NCBI GenBank assembly: GCA_030141605.1
Contig: JAQGDQ010000230.1
Coordinates: 293,985 to 357,984 of the forward strand
Length of the DNA: 64,000 nucleotides
DNA from: Tubiluchus corallicola
Lineage: Eukaryota > Priapulida > Priapulimorpha > Priapulimorphida > Tubiluchidae
Direction of reading: 5' to 3'
Under the pieces are notes generated by a model. The model saw nothing but the letters and a program-made list of their open reading frames with translations. It was not told where the DNA came from and did not search any database. This document shows positions 40,381 to 54,300 of this stretch, one piece after another; positions within the stretch are counted from its first letter, which is position 1, and every line of letters begins with the position of its first letter. The position numbers and the translations under genes were made by a program.

Positions 40381-41138
40381 TCTTTCTCTCTTCTCTTAAG
40401 TTTACTGAAAAGATTTGTTTCCAGTGCGAATTTTATGTGCCAGAAAATTTCAGCAAACGATGTTAAATTTATATCTCACATGAATGGTGGAGATTATTAC
40501 TGTAATTTGTGTGTTTATGTGCGTTTCTGTCCGTTAGTTTGTGCTGTTTTTTTTTGTTTTTATGATGTTGTATGTTGTAAATATGTAAATTACATATACA
40601 ATATAATAAAATACAATATGAACATAAGTTAGAAAAAGAATTAATTGAAATCAAAACAAATCAAATCTCTTTCTCCCCTTCCCTGTTATCTCCCTCTTCT
40701 ATTAACCAGAAAATCTTGAAACAAAGTTATTGCACCTTCATATAATGTTGAACAACATAGTATGTAACAATGAAAATAAACTTTTAACAAGTTAAAAGAC
40801 AATTCATTATAAGAGAACATTTTGCATGAGATTTACAAAAAATAATTTGCTTAAATTAGGGTATTTAATTTGGTGAGACAATTTTGAGAAAATTGTTGTT
40901 CGTAAAACTATGCAGATAGTAAGAACTGATCGCCGTCATCACATCTTTCCGTGTATCTATCTCTCAACTATTTTAATGCATGCGCCATGAACATTTCTCG
41001 GTACCACGCTGTCTGTTGAGAAACGCACAAAAATTCTGCGTATACTTCGAGTCTGTGAAGCCCACTCTCTCTCTCGTCTTTTTGTTTATCTATCTGTCTG
41101 TCTGCCTGCCTTCTGTCTGTCTGTAATTCTGCTACAAG

Positions 41139-41204
<66 letters not shown>

Positions 41205-41205
41205 A
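39773..41205. repeat. Recent tandem segmental duplication ending in (CT)n
   Basis: The segment starting at AAGTTTACTG (39791) recurs at 40398 with near identity. Both copies run to GCTACAAGCC and a long CT tract (40321-40376 and 41141-41203). The offset is 607 bp at the left and 822 bp at the right, because the second copy holds about 215 bp (about 40565-40781) that the first lacks at 39953-39960. Open frames in it, such as 39744-39965 and 40435-40632, are the same sequence twice and have no gene support. Confidence 0.92.
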
Positions 41206-41475
41206 ATTGCCCAGAATAAGGAATGGAGACAAAATGAACAGAAAATGCAAGAATGGCATGTATTGTAATTGTATTTATGATGGCTATATGAATTTTTACT
41301 ACCACTATATACCACTAATACAACTAATATCACAGATTTAAATGTCATTATTACAAATTCTTTTTCATAACTCACGCTTGACACTGCAGAATAATGTTTT
41401 TTCTCGTAGCACTCCCTCTCTCCCTCTCCTGTTTTATCTTTCTTTCCTGTCTCTCTCTTTTTCATTCTGCTTCTG

Positions 41476-41481
<6 letters not shown>

Positions 41482-41570
<89 letters not shown>
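41482..41570. repeat. (CT)n microsatellite, about 89 bp
   Basis: A pure CT run in a pyrimidine-rich neighbourhood. It keeps serine/leucine and arginine/glutamate frames open on both strands. None of these are genes. Confidence 0.97.
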
Positions 41571-41573
<3 letters not shown>

Positions 41574-42277
41574 CCTCCCAATCTTCTTCCATTCGTCTGT
41601 TTTTTGCATTCATTGAGCAATTCATTCGTTACAATGCATCTCACCCCTTACTAACAAATCTCAAATTCTGAATGGAATATTGCGAAAAGCGCCGCACACG
41701 TGCATCTCATCTCAATCAAACCTCGGTTTACATGAAATCAGTCATAATATTTACAACTTGAAATACTTTAAACCGTTCCTGGATGGCAAAATATTGGAAC
41801 ATTTGGTAAATCAGCTCAAAGACCACACATTGACGTTAGACTAACACTTTGGGTATGTCGGCTTATTTCAAACGCCAATCAACTCACTCAGCCTGCCAGA
41901 AATATGCAACACCTGTGATGATCTAGCAAAAAGCTTTCAAAGGTAGCTTTATTTTGGCAAAGAAATATTTAGAAAACCTTCAGACATATGGCATGTAATG
42001 ACATAATGTTAGATCACTGAGTTGATGGATTAATGTCTGTCTAGGTGCTGATGGAGTTAAGCATTACACGAGGGTTATGTCATGCTTGTGCAGTTAAATG
42101 TCACCTCTAAATTGTGAGTAATACCTATCAACTTTCACAGCTTGATGCCTTCCGTATCCACCCTCCTTCTTAGTCATGAAACAAAAAAGAAGGACCAAAA
42201 TAAAGGGGTGAATGGTAGAAAGAGACAAAAAGAAAACAAAAATAAAAAGAGGAAGGAAAAGACGAGAAAAAATAGCA

Positions 42278-42533
<256 letters not shown>

Positions 42534-42778
42534 TAAGAGAGAAACGGAGAGGGAGGAACAAGAGCAAGAAAAAGAGGGGACGACACATCGGCTGTATTAT
42601 TAGATAGCTCACTGATGCCATGCTGGGTTGAAAAGGTAATTCTGTTTACTCTAACTTAATTGGTTTTCTGTGCTTAAAAGCTTCAGCCGCATGAGGCACA
42701 CATCTGTTGCATGGCGAGCCCAGCTGATGGTGAGTGGTTGTTAGGTAGCGACAAGTTGTCTGCTAAACCCAAGGATTT

Positions 42779-42792
42779 CCACTAGATGGCAG
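42779..42792 (+). promoter_or_regulatory. CTCF-like insulator motif (14 of 14)
   Basis: CCACTAGATGGCAG matches every position of the vertebrate CTCF core consensus CCASYAGRKGGCRS. That consensus carries about 22 bits, so a full match is unlikely by chance in 64 kb of AT-rich DNA. It lies between the BMP2/4 gene and the MAM and ADMP-like genes. Occupancy is unproven. Confidence 0.5.
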
Positions 42793-43439
42793 CTCTAGAC
42801 ATTACTAGCTCCCTGCTTTCTTTACTTTGGGCGCGAAATGTTATTTTTAGTTATTGTAAAGTGGTGCATCATCACCGAAACACTATGAAATAATTAAGTC
42901 TGTTCACATTAGTTGAAAAAACTTGTCAGTTTTATATGATTCTCGCTCGCTGGGTTATCTTTGATGCGTGCCCTGCAGCCCTGGTGCTTCCTACAAAAAC
43001 TGCATGCCAGAGCTCGAGAGAGCTACCGTATTTAGATTAATTATATCCAGACCCCTTCGAGCGCAAAAATTTGCCACCGTTCCGAAAAGTTGAAACGAGC
43101 TTGCAAGCTCTCATTGATGATCGTATGACAGTAAAAATGCCAGTTTTTGTTTTTTAGGAAAAAAAGGTGTGAAAATACAAATATGGGTTAGGACACTGAA
43201 GGGCAAATATCATCTTATTTTAGTATTGATGGCTGACAGAATACGTAGCGATTAGGACAATACTATACTAGAACTTGAAGTACTTTATACAAGATTGATA
43301 CTTGCGTTTATAATGAGAATGGTACCTGGTGCTCACCACTGGGTAGACCTCAATTTCACGTCGGGGTAATGTGTTTTCTTCGGTGAGTCTGGAACTCCTT
43401 ATATAAGTTTAATGCCAAATGTTATTGTTTTAGTTAGTT

Positions 43440-43735
43440 ATAGTGACAGTGGCGAAGGAAATATTGGTGGGGTATGGGAACTTTATATAGCAATGACAAT
43501 TGTGGTAGCGATGACAGTGGTAATGACAGGGCTGCAGAGTAGCAGGAATATAGAGGCGACGGCGATAATTGTAGGTGGTGGTCAGTAATGGGAGTGATGG
43601 ACATGGTGGTTGCTGTAGCTGCCTACCTGCCCTCTGCTAGAGCGTCACTTGTGATAATGTGATGGCAACTGTGACGGTTAAACAGTTATTGCAGCGATAA
43701 CGGCAACAACTGTGTTGATAAAAGAAAGAATAAGC
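43440..43735. repeat. Degenerate GAT/GTG trinucleotide region
   Basis: Words such as GATGACAGTGG, GGTGGTGG and GATAACGGC recur without a strict period. Similar to the other GAT tracts in the window. Confidence 0.5.
43627..43640 (-). promoter_or_regulatory. CTCF-like motif, opposite orientation (13 of 14)
   Basis: The minus strand reads CTAGCAGAGGGCAG, missing one base of the CTCF core consensus. It faces the plus-strand motif 835 bp to its left (convergent pair). Confidence 0.4.
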
Positions 43736-45525
43736 GTTAATCTTGTTAACATTGAAAAGCAAATTAGGGATTTCATTAAATGTTTACCGTTTCATAACCG
43801 CGAGTAGTCTTTTATTAATTTGCTGTAACATTACCAGAAATTTGGTTTCATTATAATTCTTAATAGGGAGCCGAGGTCAGCCTGTTTACCTTAATGCCAC
43901 GTGCCTAAAAATATCCGGATTTGCGTCGATTTGTCGCTGTTTATTCATTCGTCGATCGTCGACATCTGGAAAAACTAAAGCGGAGATAGAGCCACGCAGT
44001 CTGCAGCGTTCGGAAAACCCTACAGAGGACCGCCGAGCATACCTTGCATAGCGCTTTCCTCGTTAATAAGGAAGTGAGCAGCCAAGCAGGATGCTAGGAT
44101 TAGTTGATGCCTGTAGCGGGGGCCAGTGCTGGAACATGTGCTGTTTCAATTAAGAAACAGATCGAGAATGTGCCTCATCTTTGCAGCTGAAATCTAGATC
44201 AGGGGCGTGTTTAGAATTGGGGGCTGTTAAGTCAATAAAGCTTGAACCACCTCGGTACTTACATAACTGCAGAATTTAGAAATCAGGCTGAAAATTTTTG
44301 GAAACTTTGCAGTTGAAACACTTAACAACATTAGCTTAGCTTTCGCTATGTAACTTTTAGGGCTTGCCTATTTTGAGGCCACTATATGTGACTTTATAGC
44401 ATTACCTTACAAAACGAAGTGGAGTGGCGAAAAAAGAAATGTGTCTGTACACAACAATGTTATATCCATATTAAACCGTCAGAAATCCAAGAATTTATGT
44501 TTACTAGCAAAGCATTGGAAAGCATTTTGCACAAAGTCGAAACCAAAACCGTATGCAACTCTGGCAAATCCTATGCCCATCAACGATCAACAATGCGCGA
44601 ACATTCCAGGCAGTGTCTTACTTATCCAGGAATAATTGATATCGCAGTAACAATAGGCATGATAGCTACGTAACTAATGATTCAGCATTCTAATTTGGTA
44701 ATTTCGTGTTCAGAAAATTGGAATTACCCCTTTCTCATTTAGTTCACTTAGTGGTTTTTATATTTCATTTGCTTCATCTTTCTACACTGCTTTTCTTCTT
44801 CCCAGAAGTGTGTTTGTTTATTTCCTAGCACAGCCTAACAGTTGCATAAAAAATTTTGTATTTTCTATTTTGAGCGTTTTCATTCTTTTTCTCTGGCGGC
44901 TTCGATATGAAGATTGAACTCACTAAGAATAGATTAAAACTCTGTCCCAGATATAATTCTTCTCACTTGTTCGTATAGACTTAGGCAATGTTTTTGTCAT
45001 CCCGGTTTCTGCACCATTGCTCATCCTTCCTACATATTCAATCACATCGCATTCCGCTGAGGTAAAACCTATATACCTGATGTCTTATCTTAGAAAATTA
45101 TCCTTGATAATCATCTAAGCTCTTGTCCATTCACCACAACCATTCAATATTGGCAAGTTGATCCCCTTTTGAGTGCTGGGTTTCGGTTTCCAGCTGTTGA
45201 ACTTTAAAAATTCTACTTAACTTCTTATAATGTCTCTTCTGTACTTGCGCAAATCACAATAAATCAATGTGCCATAATGCTGATTCGTCTTCTTACTGTA
45301 TTCCCTTACCTTATGTGGCCAGTGGTCTTCATTGGGGCCATCTGTATAAAAAGTCGAGTCCTGTCATGCGGAATACTTTATTGTGGCGTCTCCTGCGAAG
45401 CAAGTATAGCTTGCAACGCTAATCTTTTCGTACAATACAATGCAGAACTTTTGCAACACAAAGCGTCATCTCGTTAAATAAAAAATCAGCTTCTTGTTTT
45501 AAGAGTTACCTAAACATCGCGACTA

Positions 45526-45598
45526 CCCCCACCACCACCATCATCATCATAATCATCATCACCTCACCATCACCATCATTAGCATCTTCTTCTTCTTA
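45526..45598. repeat. (CAC/CAT)n and (CTT)n microsatellite
   Basis: CCACCACCAT and CATCATCATAATCATC runs are followed by TCTTCTTCTT. It directly precedes the minisatellite block. Confidence 0.85.
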
Positions 45599-45779
45599 AA
45601 TTGACTGAGGTTGTCATTTTCAGAGAACCAATTTTATAGTAGGAAAATTCATAGATTAGAATTACGGGAATTTCTAAGCAGCTGTTCTACATCTAGGAAT
45701 GTCCAGAGTAAGGCTACGAGAAGCAATAGGAAAACCAGACTAGCGAATACTACGAAGAAACTGCCGGTGTATAAGAGAA

Positions 45780-46570
45780 TCCATGTAAGTCACAGGAAAA
45801 AAGTCACAAAAAGAAGTCACATGAAAAAAATCAAAGGTACAAAAGTAACAAGTAAGAAAATCACAGGAAACAGTCACAGGTAAAAAAGTTACATTTAAAA
45901 AGTCACAGGTAAAAAAATCACAGGTACAAAACAGACAGAAAAAGTCACAGGAAAAAGACACAGTAAAAAATAACCTAACCCCGTAACTGTAACTCTTAGC
46001 CTAAGCCTGACCCTAACACTAACTCTAGCCCTAACCCTAGCCAAAAATAATCGTAACTTTTTCTTGTGACGTTTTTCGTAGCCAAAATTGTGATTTTTTT
46101 CCCGTGACTCTATTACCAGTCACCGTTTAGGAACCAGTGAGCAAAGATCCTAGAGTATCTTCCATAGAAGTAGCGATAAAAAGTGCTTAAAGAATTCAAC
46201 ATCAAACTGCAGCGACAGGGACTTTTGAAGGACAGGAGACTGCACTGCGTTACAGAAAATGAAATGATATTGCATTGCAGCTTGTGAGACATGAATGATT
46301 TTATATTGCAGTGGATAAATTTGTATATACAACAAGTTAGTTTGTGTTGCAAGAAAGTACATGAGGTTCTGATAAAACGATGTTGCTTTGTAAGAAGATA
46401 TCATTATATTTGTCTGGAAATAATCTTTTGTTACAAGAACTAAGCACATGTACCTGCAGATCACAGAGACGACAGTAAATGAAACCATATGCTTAGTCTC
46501 AACCTGGATTTTCACTGCATTGTAAACACATTGTGGTGTAATTAGAATAAAGTCACAGAGTAAAAAGTCA
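45780..46570. repeat. Minisatellite block (AGTCACAGGTAAAAA-type units) with telomere-like core and inverted right flank
   Basis: About ten degenerate units of 14-20 bp (GTCACAGG plus an A-run) fill 45784-45970. A degenerate telomere-type CCCTAA array follows (45974-46043). The unit's complement then appears twice (TTTTTCTTGTGAC near 46058, TTTTTTTCCCGTGAC near 46093). One more direct unit lies at 46551-46566. Between them, 46230-46450 shows loose ~43-bp repeats around a TTGCATTGCAG word. The minus-strand frames at 45740-45961 and 46150-46515 are products of these repeats. Confidence 0.7.
45974..46043. repeat. Degenerate interstitial telomere-like (CCCTAA)n
   Basis: CCTAACCCC, CCCTAACACTAACTC, then CCCTAACCCTAG: about ten imperfect copies of the animal telomere hexamer, C-rich strand on plus. 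Confidence 0.75.
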
Positions 46571-48343
46571 TCTAATTACTCATTTGTAATTTGGCACCAA
46601 TGAAAATACTTCATATAATTATATGTAATATCAAAGTGGTTAATATAATAACAAAGACTTTGCTATAGTGAACCGAAACCGCACTTATTTGATCTGGTTC
46701 TCTTTGTTTGACTTATCACGGATTGTTTATGTATAAAGTAAAGCCAGCCAATGCGGTTCTTCATTGTTTATTAGCAATCATATCACCAACACATGTACCG
46801 CGCCAATGTTATTAAGCCAATTTACGTTATGTTATTGCACGTGTATTCAGCATCTGTTACACTTATACATCAACCGTTTTCCGGGTGTGTGAACTTTACT
46901 TTACTTCAAGCTTATTGCGTGGCTTCACGCATATGCGTGTGTGCGTGTTTCGGTACGTAAGCAAGCTTATGCATGCAGCAAAATGCTCGCAACTCCACAA
47001 AATATCTTTACAGATAGTGGGACAAAGCAACATACACAAAACTTACCATTCTGTGCTTTAAATTGTACCGGAAATTCAGTAGTTTTTCTTTACTCACGTA
47101 AGCAAAAATATATCAATTTCCGGCTTGCGACCTCTTTGAGTATTCGAGATAGTTGCTACTAGAGAGATCCCACAGGGATTTGAGAAACCACGCAAGACGA
47201 AAAAGATAAAATTATCGGAAGATGTGAAATACAAAATCCTGTTATTACCTGCATTTTTTACTTAACTGTTTTTGTACAAACGTTATCAATTAATTGTTGA
47301 CTGTGTTGATACGTCGCTATCACAGTATAATGATCTAGAATTACTTGATGATAAAGTATTGTAAAGTGAGTTTTCTCGGATAATATTGCTATTCTGTAAA
47401 CATCAGATGCTAGCGTACTTTGTTTAAATAAATAACTTGTTCAAACAGTAAAGGATTTTTTTGATTGCGCTTATGTGTTATAAGATTTTAAAGGAGTGTT
47501 TTTGTACGTATAGGTACTACGATTTCTAAACTTGCACTGTTGTAGCAATTGACGCGAATAAACTATTTACTAATAAACGAAATTATTCGCTAATAAACTA
47601 TAAACTTACATTTTATTTTATTTTAGTGTGCCACCGCGTTAGTTATACATTGTGGCCGTATTAGACTGTCACAACAGCTGATTTAAAAATAACGTAAACT
47701 TTTGCGCACTGCCAGTACAAATTTTTTTTACCATAATAGGATGTTACAGATCCACATAAGTATATATATACACTTATATAACGACAATGAGCGGTAGCAC
47801 TAAAACCATATTGGTATGTAATAAAAAGGAAATGTCTAAAGTCTGAAGTAAAAGTCGTTTTAAAAATGGCACATAAAAAGGTAATTAGTAAAATACCACC
47901 AGCCTTAAATTAAATTAAATTAATTTCACCTTATGTAACTGCTGTTACTCCAGTTAGAACTCATGTCTGTGTATGTGTGCGCTCGTGCGGTAGTGAGTGA
48001 GTCTTAAGCTTGTGTAATATTTTCTTGCGCCATAGGCATATGTATTCAAGCACAGTTTATTAGTTCGCAGTGCTAACAAAAATCCCAGCAGACCTCTTGA
48101 TGACCAATAACTGACCTCCGTCTTTATACCGTATCATTGCATTTCATTGGAATAAGATTTGCGGCAATTTCGCCAAATTATCGTAGGACCAAATTTTGCT
48201 CGAAATTTGAATAACATCGAGTTATTTTTACGCGGTTTGAATAAAAACGTTGATTCTCAAACAAGCAAACATTTTTGCTTACGCTGCTGCGGTTTTCGCA
48301 TTTAATAGTGTCCAACGTGATTTTTCGTGCTTCCTTTTGGAAA

Positions 48344-51300
48344 ATGTCCGCTATAAATTTGTTATTGTTCCTTTTGCTTGTGTTTATCATCTCACCACCT
48401 GGAGTTCGCTTAAATCGTATAGACGAGGTAAACATTGCAAACGAGACAGACTCTTCTTTACTAGGAGAAAAAGAAACTAAATTTAAACACAATGTGAGTT
48501 ACAGACGAAGTGACATACATCCAGGAAAACAAACTGATACTACAAGAGATCGCGTGAGTAACAGCTTGAAGAAAGTAGGCAGCGTTAACGTGGATAATTA
48601 TGATATAGTGGAGGAAGAAACTAATGTTATAAAAGAAAGCCATGAAGAAATAATCGATAATGTCGACACTGCATATACCGAGCATGGCGAGGAGCCAAGT
48701 ACAACAGCTGACAATGAAGATGCTACCAAAAACGAAACCACGATAACAAACAAGAGCAATCAGACAATCAGTTTTACACCCGCCATTGAAACTAGTGCAG
48801 AGGATACTCATGCCAACGAAACAGATAATAGGTTAAGTGAAGATGCCATAACGACTTACAGCAGCAAAAATACAAATGCCGAGAATTTGACTAACAGTAC
48901 AGAATTGATTTCGATTGAAAACAATAGAGATGTAAAAGAAAATGGATCAGATAGTAGTGGTTACTCGTTGTTGAATTCTGTTGAAACATCAGTCATAAAA
49001 GAAAATGCTACAAAGCAAAATTATTCTAGTTTGAGAGACGTTAATGTTACAAACAGGTTTACCATAGGAAATTATAAGAATACTTTTAATAAAGATAACG
49101 AAGCAAGTAACAGTGTTGAGGTTGTCTACAAGAAAACGTACTCTGTTTCGAATAACTTGCCAGAAACTGATAATCTGCAGTTGTCGAATTCTTTTGATTC
49201 TCTTAAAAACGCTAGCCCTGATGCGGAGAAAAACATACCTAACGTGTCTGTATCAAATGTGGAAGTCAGTGTAAAAGGTGGCAAAGAAAAACCTAGTGAT
49301 GTGGAATATATGCTGGGAGATCAGCCCGGCCGCTCCAGAAATTATCTTACCTCCAAAGAAAAACTGAAGGACGATAGCAAGAAATGGAGTAAATACTTCC
49401 AAGAAGGTTGGAACTTTGGTGAGTGGAATGCCGAAAGTGCTTTAACAGTTAATATTAAATTTATCTCATTGATAACACAAAATACATTTTTTTTCGGTAT
49501 GACGTGTAACCCATAGATTTTTTCTGTTGTATTGTTTTTTGTGTTTGATTGGATTTGTTTAGACGTTTTTGCAAAAATGGTAGTGTATATGTCTTCCCGT
49601 TCTATTATAAGGGCCAACAGTTTGATTACATTAAAATGTATTTAGTATATTCTTAATAGTGAGGCACCAATTGGCTGGATCCCAGCTTGCAAAGTACTAT
49701 AGTACTAAAACAAAAAGCGATTAGCTTTTTGGAGTGGGTAGTTGGTACAGTTTCTTTATTGGAAGGTAGAGAATATTGAACAAAAACAGTGAAGATTTTT
49801 TACAATTTGTTGTTACATCACTCACTTTAGTAAAATCTTATTTATTAGCCAAATTGCCAAGTAATTGTTTTTTAATCCACTATTGAATATCTTTCACATT
49901 TTCAGAAGATAATGGAAATGTTAACAAAACACAGACCACCTTAGAAATGGAAAAACAATCTCCACAGCTTAGTGGAAAATTTTGGTTACAATCTCCAAAT
50001 ATTAACATTCACAACTATTATTATGGTAAGAATAGTTATGCTTAAGCCTAGTTATATTAGCTTGTTATTATAACCTAAGTTATATTAGGTTATATTATAC
50101 TACATAATAGTATAGTGCAGTACAGTTGTAAAACGTACAGTATGTTCTGAAAATGAATCGGGAAATCGAATGTGAAACTACGGAGGCTCACAAAAACTGT
50201 TTTTTTTTCGTAATAGCTGGTGCCTCAATACCTGCTTCGCCAAATGATGAAAACAAGCAAAAGAACTTTTATCAGAGCACTGGTGCCTCAAGAACAACCA
50301 AAGGGCCACCTGTTATCATTGACCGAAAAGTGGAACAAATAGAAAACAATATAAAGAAGAAAGAAATGGAGATGGACGAAATGGAAAGTGAAGTAAGAAT
50401 TGTTCTATGGCAGCAGAAGCTACACAGCTCTGGTAATATTGTTTACGGATGATGGTGGCGATAATATTAGGCTTGTCCTCAGAGCACATAACTTTTCATT
50501 TCTAAGTTTGTACGATGTAACAGATTTAAAAAAATTCTGCTGTTGATCTTTTTACCGACCTTTGCTCAGTTGACCGTTTCTTCTGCCGCTAACCCAGCTC
50601 CAGTAGCCTAATGAGTATTTAGTTATCTCAAGTAGAGAAAAGGAGTAGAGAGAAACTAACCAGTCGCTTAACAGCTAAAATTATATCATTATATCTTGTA
50701 TAACGTTGGCTTACGTTGGCTTATACATTATAAATTCACGGTTTTTATTTCATTGCGTTGCCTATTGTTATTTTAACTAAGCTGTATTTTATAGTAACGA
50801 GGCTTCTATAAAATACGTAGGCTTAATTAGCTTTCTGCGAATAGAAATCCGTAACACCATAAGCGGAGTTTTCTCCGGTGGTATGTAAGCCTGAGTGCAG
50901 GAATTAGAGAGTAAGAGAAGTACGAGACTTATGAGTGTCTAGGTGTTGAGCGTTGAAACTAATAATGACGCATTCTAAAAGTACTCTTTCTTTAGTTAAT
51001 AATTACAAAAAAATATTTTTTCAAATTCCATTTTCTCGAACCGTACAAGGCACGTGTAAAATTTTGCCCAACAATTCGCAATTTTATATGAAAAATACGT
51101 CAGAAACTTTGCACTGCAGCCTAATGGATCGCCCAGCAGACTGAAATTATGCAGTTTTATTTTACAATGTCACTTGCACATCCTTTTTTAACGTTACTTT
51201 CACTTGCAGATGGGAACACTGAGAAGCGAATTGGAACATGAAATGTTAAGGATATGGGATTATATGAAAGAAACTATGCCCAGGCAGAAAGAAGGCAATA

Positions 51301-54300
51301 ACCAAAGGCAAGGATCGTATAAAGAAGTGAGAGGTCGAAAACGTACGTTTGGTGAGTGTTTGGTGTAGGCCTACTTAAAGTTCAGTTTTAGTATATAAAG
51401 CCCGGACCTGTTTAACACATGGCAAGCATTTTAACGGAATAAGTGCTTTTAGTGTAACCACACTGCAGTATTGCTCTCGAGATGGCGCCACCCTACAGTA
51501 TAGAATAAGTTGTGAGGCTGTCGATGAAGTTAATACAACAAGGTAATCCAACTCTTTTTAATTACTACAAAAAAATCCGGCAATTAACTCACTTACGGGC
51601 TCATTCTTTTCTCGACACCCCGTCACACGTTTTTCAACTCCAAATGTTTTTCCGTGAGTAGAAGTTTGGTAAGATGATTAGTTATTGTTATTAAAATATA
51701 TTGAAATACCTTTGCTGACATTTTTTCAGTTTCTCCGTTACTCAACAAAGTAAACCGGCCTTTGGACGGTCCTTTGGTCTGGCAATGTGACGTGGAAGAC
51801 AGTCAGATGTGTGGCTTCGAACACACCACCTATCGGCAAGTAATTATGAAAGCCTGTTGGACCCGACGACGGGGCTGCACTCCAGTGGACAACACTGGGC
51901 CTTGCATTGACCACACACTTGGCACTGCTGCTGGTAATATAACGTAATGTAATATAACATAATGACAAGACATTACATGACATAATTTAAAATGTGCAAA
52001 TGCCTTTAATAATTGCTATTACACGTAGTTATCAGGGGCAGCATTTCGTATGAAAATGGCGCCATCTTATCCTATTCTCTTAACCGCCAGATAGGAGGCT
52101 TATGTTCAAGCAATCTAAAAAGTAATATAAAACTCAGTGGAAATGGGTATACATGATTATTCTTGGATTTAGCATGGCATACGACAAAACTTGTACAACT
52201 TTATTGCTAGAGGTACTAGCATTAACAATAACATTAATCATGATTTTTGAAACATTAAAATCGCGTGTCAAGGTTTGTAACCGACTAAAGTTTTGTGAAA
52301 ACTGTCCTACATATATAACTGATTTATGTAGGAAGCCTACGATGATGGTGATGGTAACAACGAAGATAATTAGTAGTCACGAAGGTGGTGGTGGTGATTT
52401 GGCGATGATGCTGAACTTCTCTGTTTTTACAGGCCATTATCTGTACATGTCTTCATCCTACTGTGGAGAAGAAGAATACTCAGAAATCAAGTCGCCTGTA
52501 TTTGTTGTCAGACATGGCTCAGAAGGGCACTGCATGGAGTTTTATTTCCAAATGATGGGAAGAGACACAGGTATATAAACTTAAAGTACGCAAATTTCAG
52601 GACATATATATATATATATATAATAATCTTTATTTGCCATTAAAAACATTGATAATCACTGATAAAAACTTTATAGAGATAATCAATCAGTGTTAGTTAA
52701 TAAAAACTTACACTGCTGAAGGCAAATGCGTCAGTGCAATCTAAACTACTGTGCAGTAATGACGAATAAAATCAAACATATTTACAACTATACACAAAAA
52801 ATATAAAAAAAACTATGATTTAATTAATATGGCCGTGGGTATATGAATTCGGAATTAGTGTGTATGTTGTCGTACTGGTGTGATGGTATTTCATATCTGG
52901 TTAATATTAGTGATTTTAATTTTGTTTTAAATGCTGATAGGGACTTGATTTGTTTAACCTGTAATGGTAGAGAATTCCAAAGTAAAATTGCTTGTTTGAT
53001 TACAGAGTTCGTTCCATAGTGGGTATTTGTCCTAATTTGTTTTAGATTGAATGTTCTGGAATTAACGATAGGATTTGGAAAAAAGGTAAATCTGTTATTC
53101 TTGAATGGTTTGCTGATGTTGTTAATGTATTTAAATATAAAAAGCAGAGTAAAATATTCTTTGTGTGCTTCAATGATTGGGAATTTTAAAGTTTTTCTCA
53201 GGTTAGTTGTTGAAGCTTTGAATTTTTGTCTACCTGCCTTGTGTTTGTATGAGTACCCAGCTATCAATCTCAACGCATAGTTTTGAAGGAGATTTAATTT
53301 TAAGTAATTTTCTCTTTTGGTTTTTTGAAGTAGCGTACATCCATATGAGAAGTGTGGTAGAACTAAAGTTTTATATATTAGTGTTTTAGTTTCCTTTGTT
53401 AGTTGCCCTTTAACTTGTCGGAGATATGATGTGCTAGATGCCATTTTTGTGTATATGTTATTAAAGTGATCATCCCCTGAAAGATTATTGTCTACTTGTA
53501 TGCCCAGGAATTTAACATTGTTAGTTTGTTTGATTACAGCATTATCTATTGTCAAAGTGGTTGATGATGCATCATTAGTATTTAATGGGGGTGACAGTAT
53601 CATGAATTCTGTTTTGTCATTATTCATTTTTAGCTTGTAATGACTAAATGCCATATTTATATTTTTTATATCTTCTTCTAAATAATTTTTTGCAGTTTGG
53701 ACATTTTCATAGGCTATGTAGATTGTAGTGTCATCAGCGTATTGCGTTATTTGTGAGTGTTTTAATACACTGGATATGTTGTTTATATATAGGCAAAATA
53801 ATAACGGACCTAGTAGTGTTCCTTGCGGTATACCTCTGTTTAATGTGGCCCAGTCAGAAAAGTTGGTTGTATCTAACTTTACTCGTTGTTGTCTATCTTT
53901 GAGATAATTTTGTATCAGTTTTAACGATATCGAATCTAATCCGATTTGTTTTAAATTATCGTAAAGTAGTTCGTGATTAATGCTCTCGAAAGCTTTACTT
54001 AAATCCAAAAATGCTGCTAAAATGTATTGCTTGTTGTCTAAACTATGTCTCCAATTTTCTGTTGTGTGTATTAGGGCGTCAATGGTTGAATGGTGTTTAC
54101 GGAAGCCAAACTGATGTTTTGATAAAAGTTCATATTTATTTACATATGAATTTATCTGATCATAAATTACCCTTTCCCAAACTTTGCCAAAACAATGGAT
54201 TACGGAAATTGGGCGATAATTCATGGGATCACATTTTGGATCTTTTTTATGGATTGGAGTCACGTTTGCCATTTTACATACCGTTGGAAATTCGCCTCTC

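Noticed and set aside
41202-41671. Open frames across the (CT)n tract
   Set aside because: Repeat artefacts present on both strands at once.
46150-46515. 121-codon minus-strand frame
   Set aside because: Coincides with loose ~43-bp repeats around a TTGCATTGCAG word and resembles no protein.
48461-48811. 116-codon minus-strand frame
   Set aside because: Antisense shadow of MAM-gene exon 1, which has signal peptide, splice and domain support.
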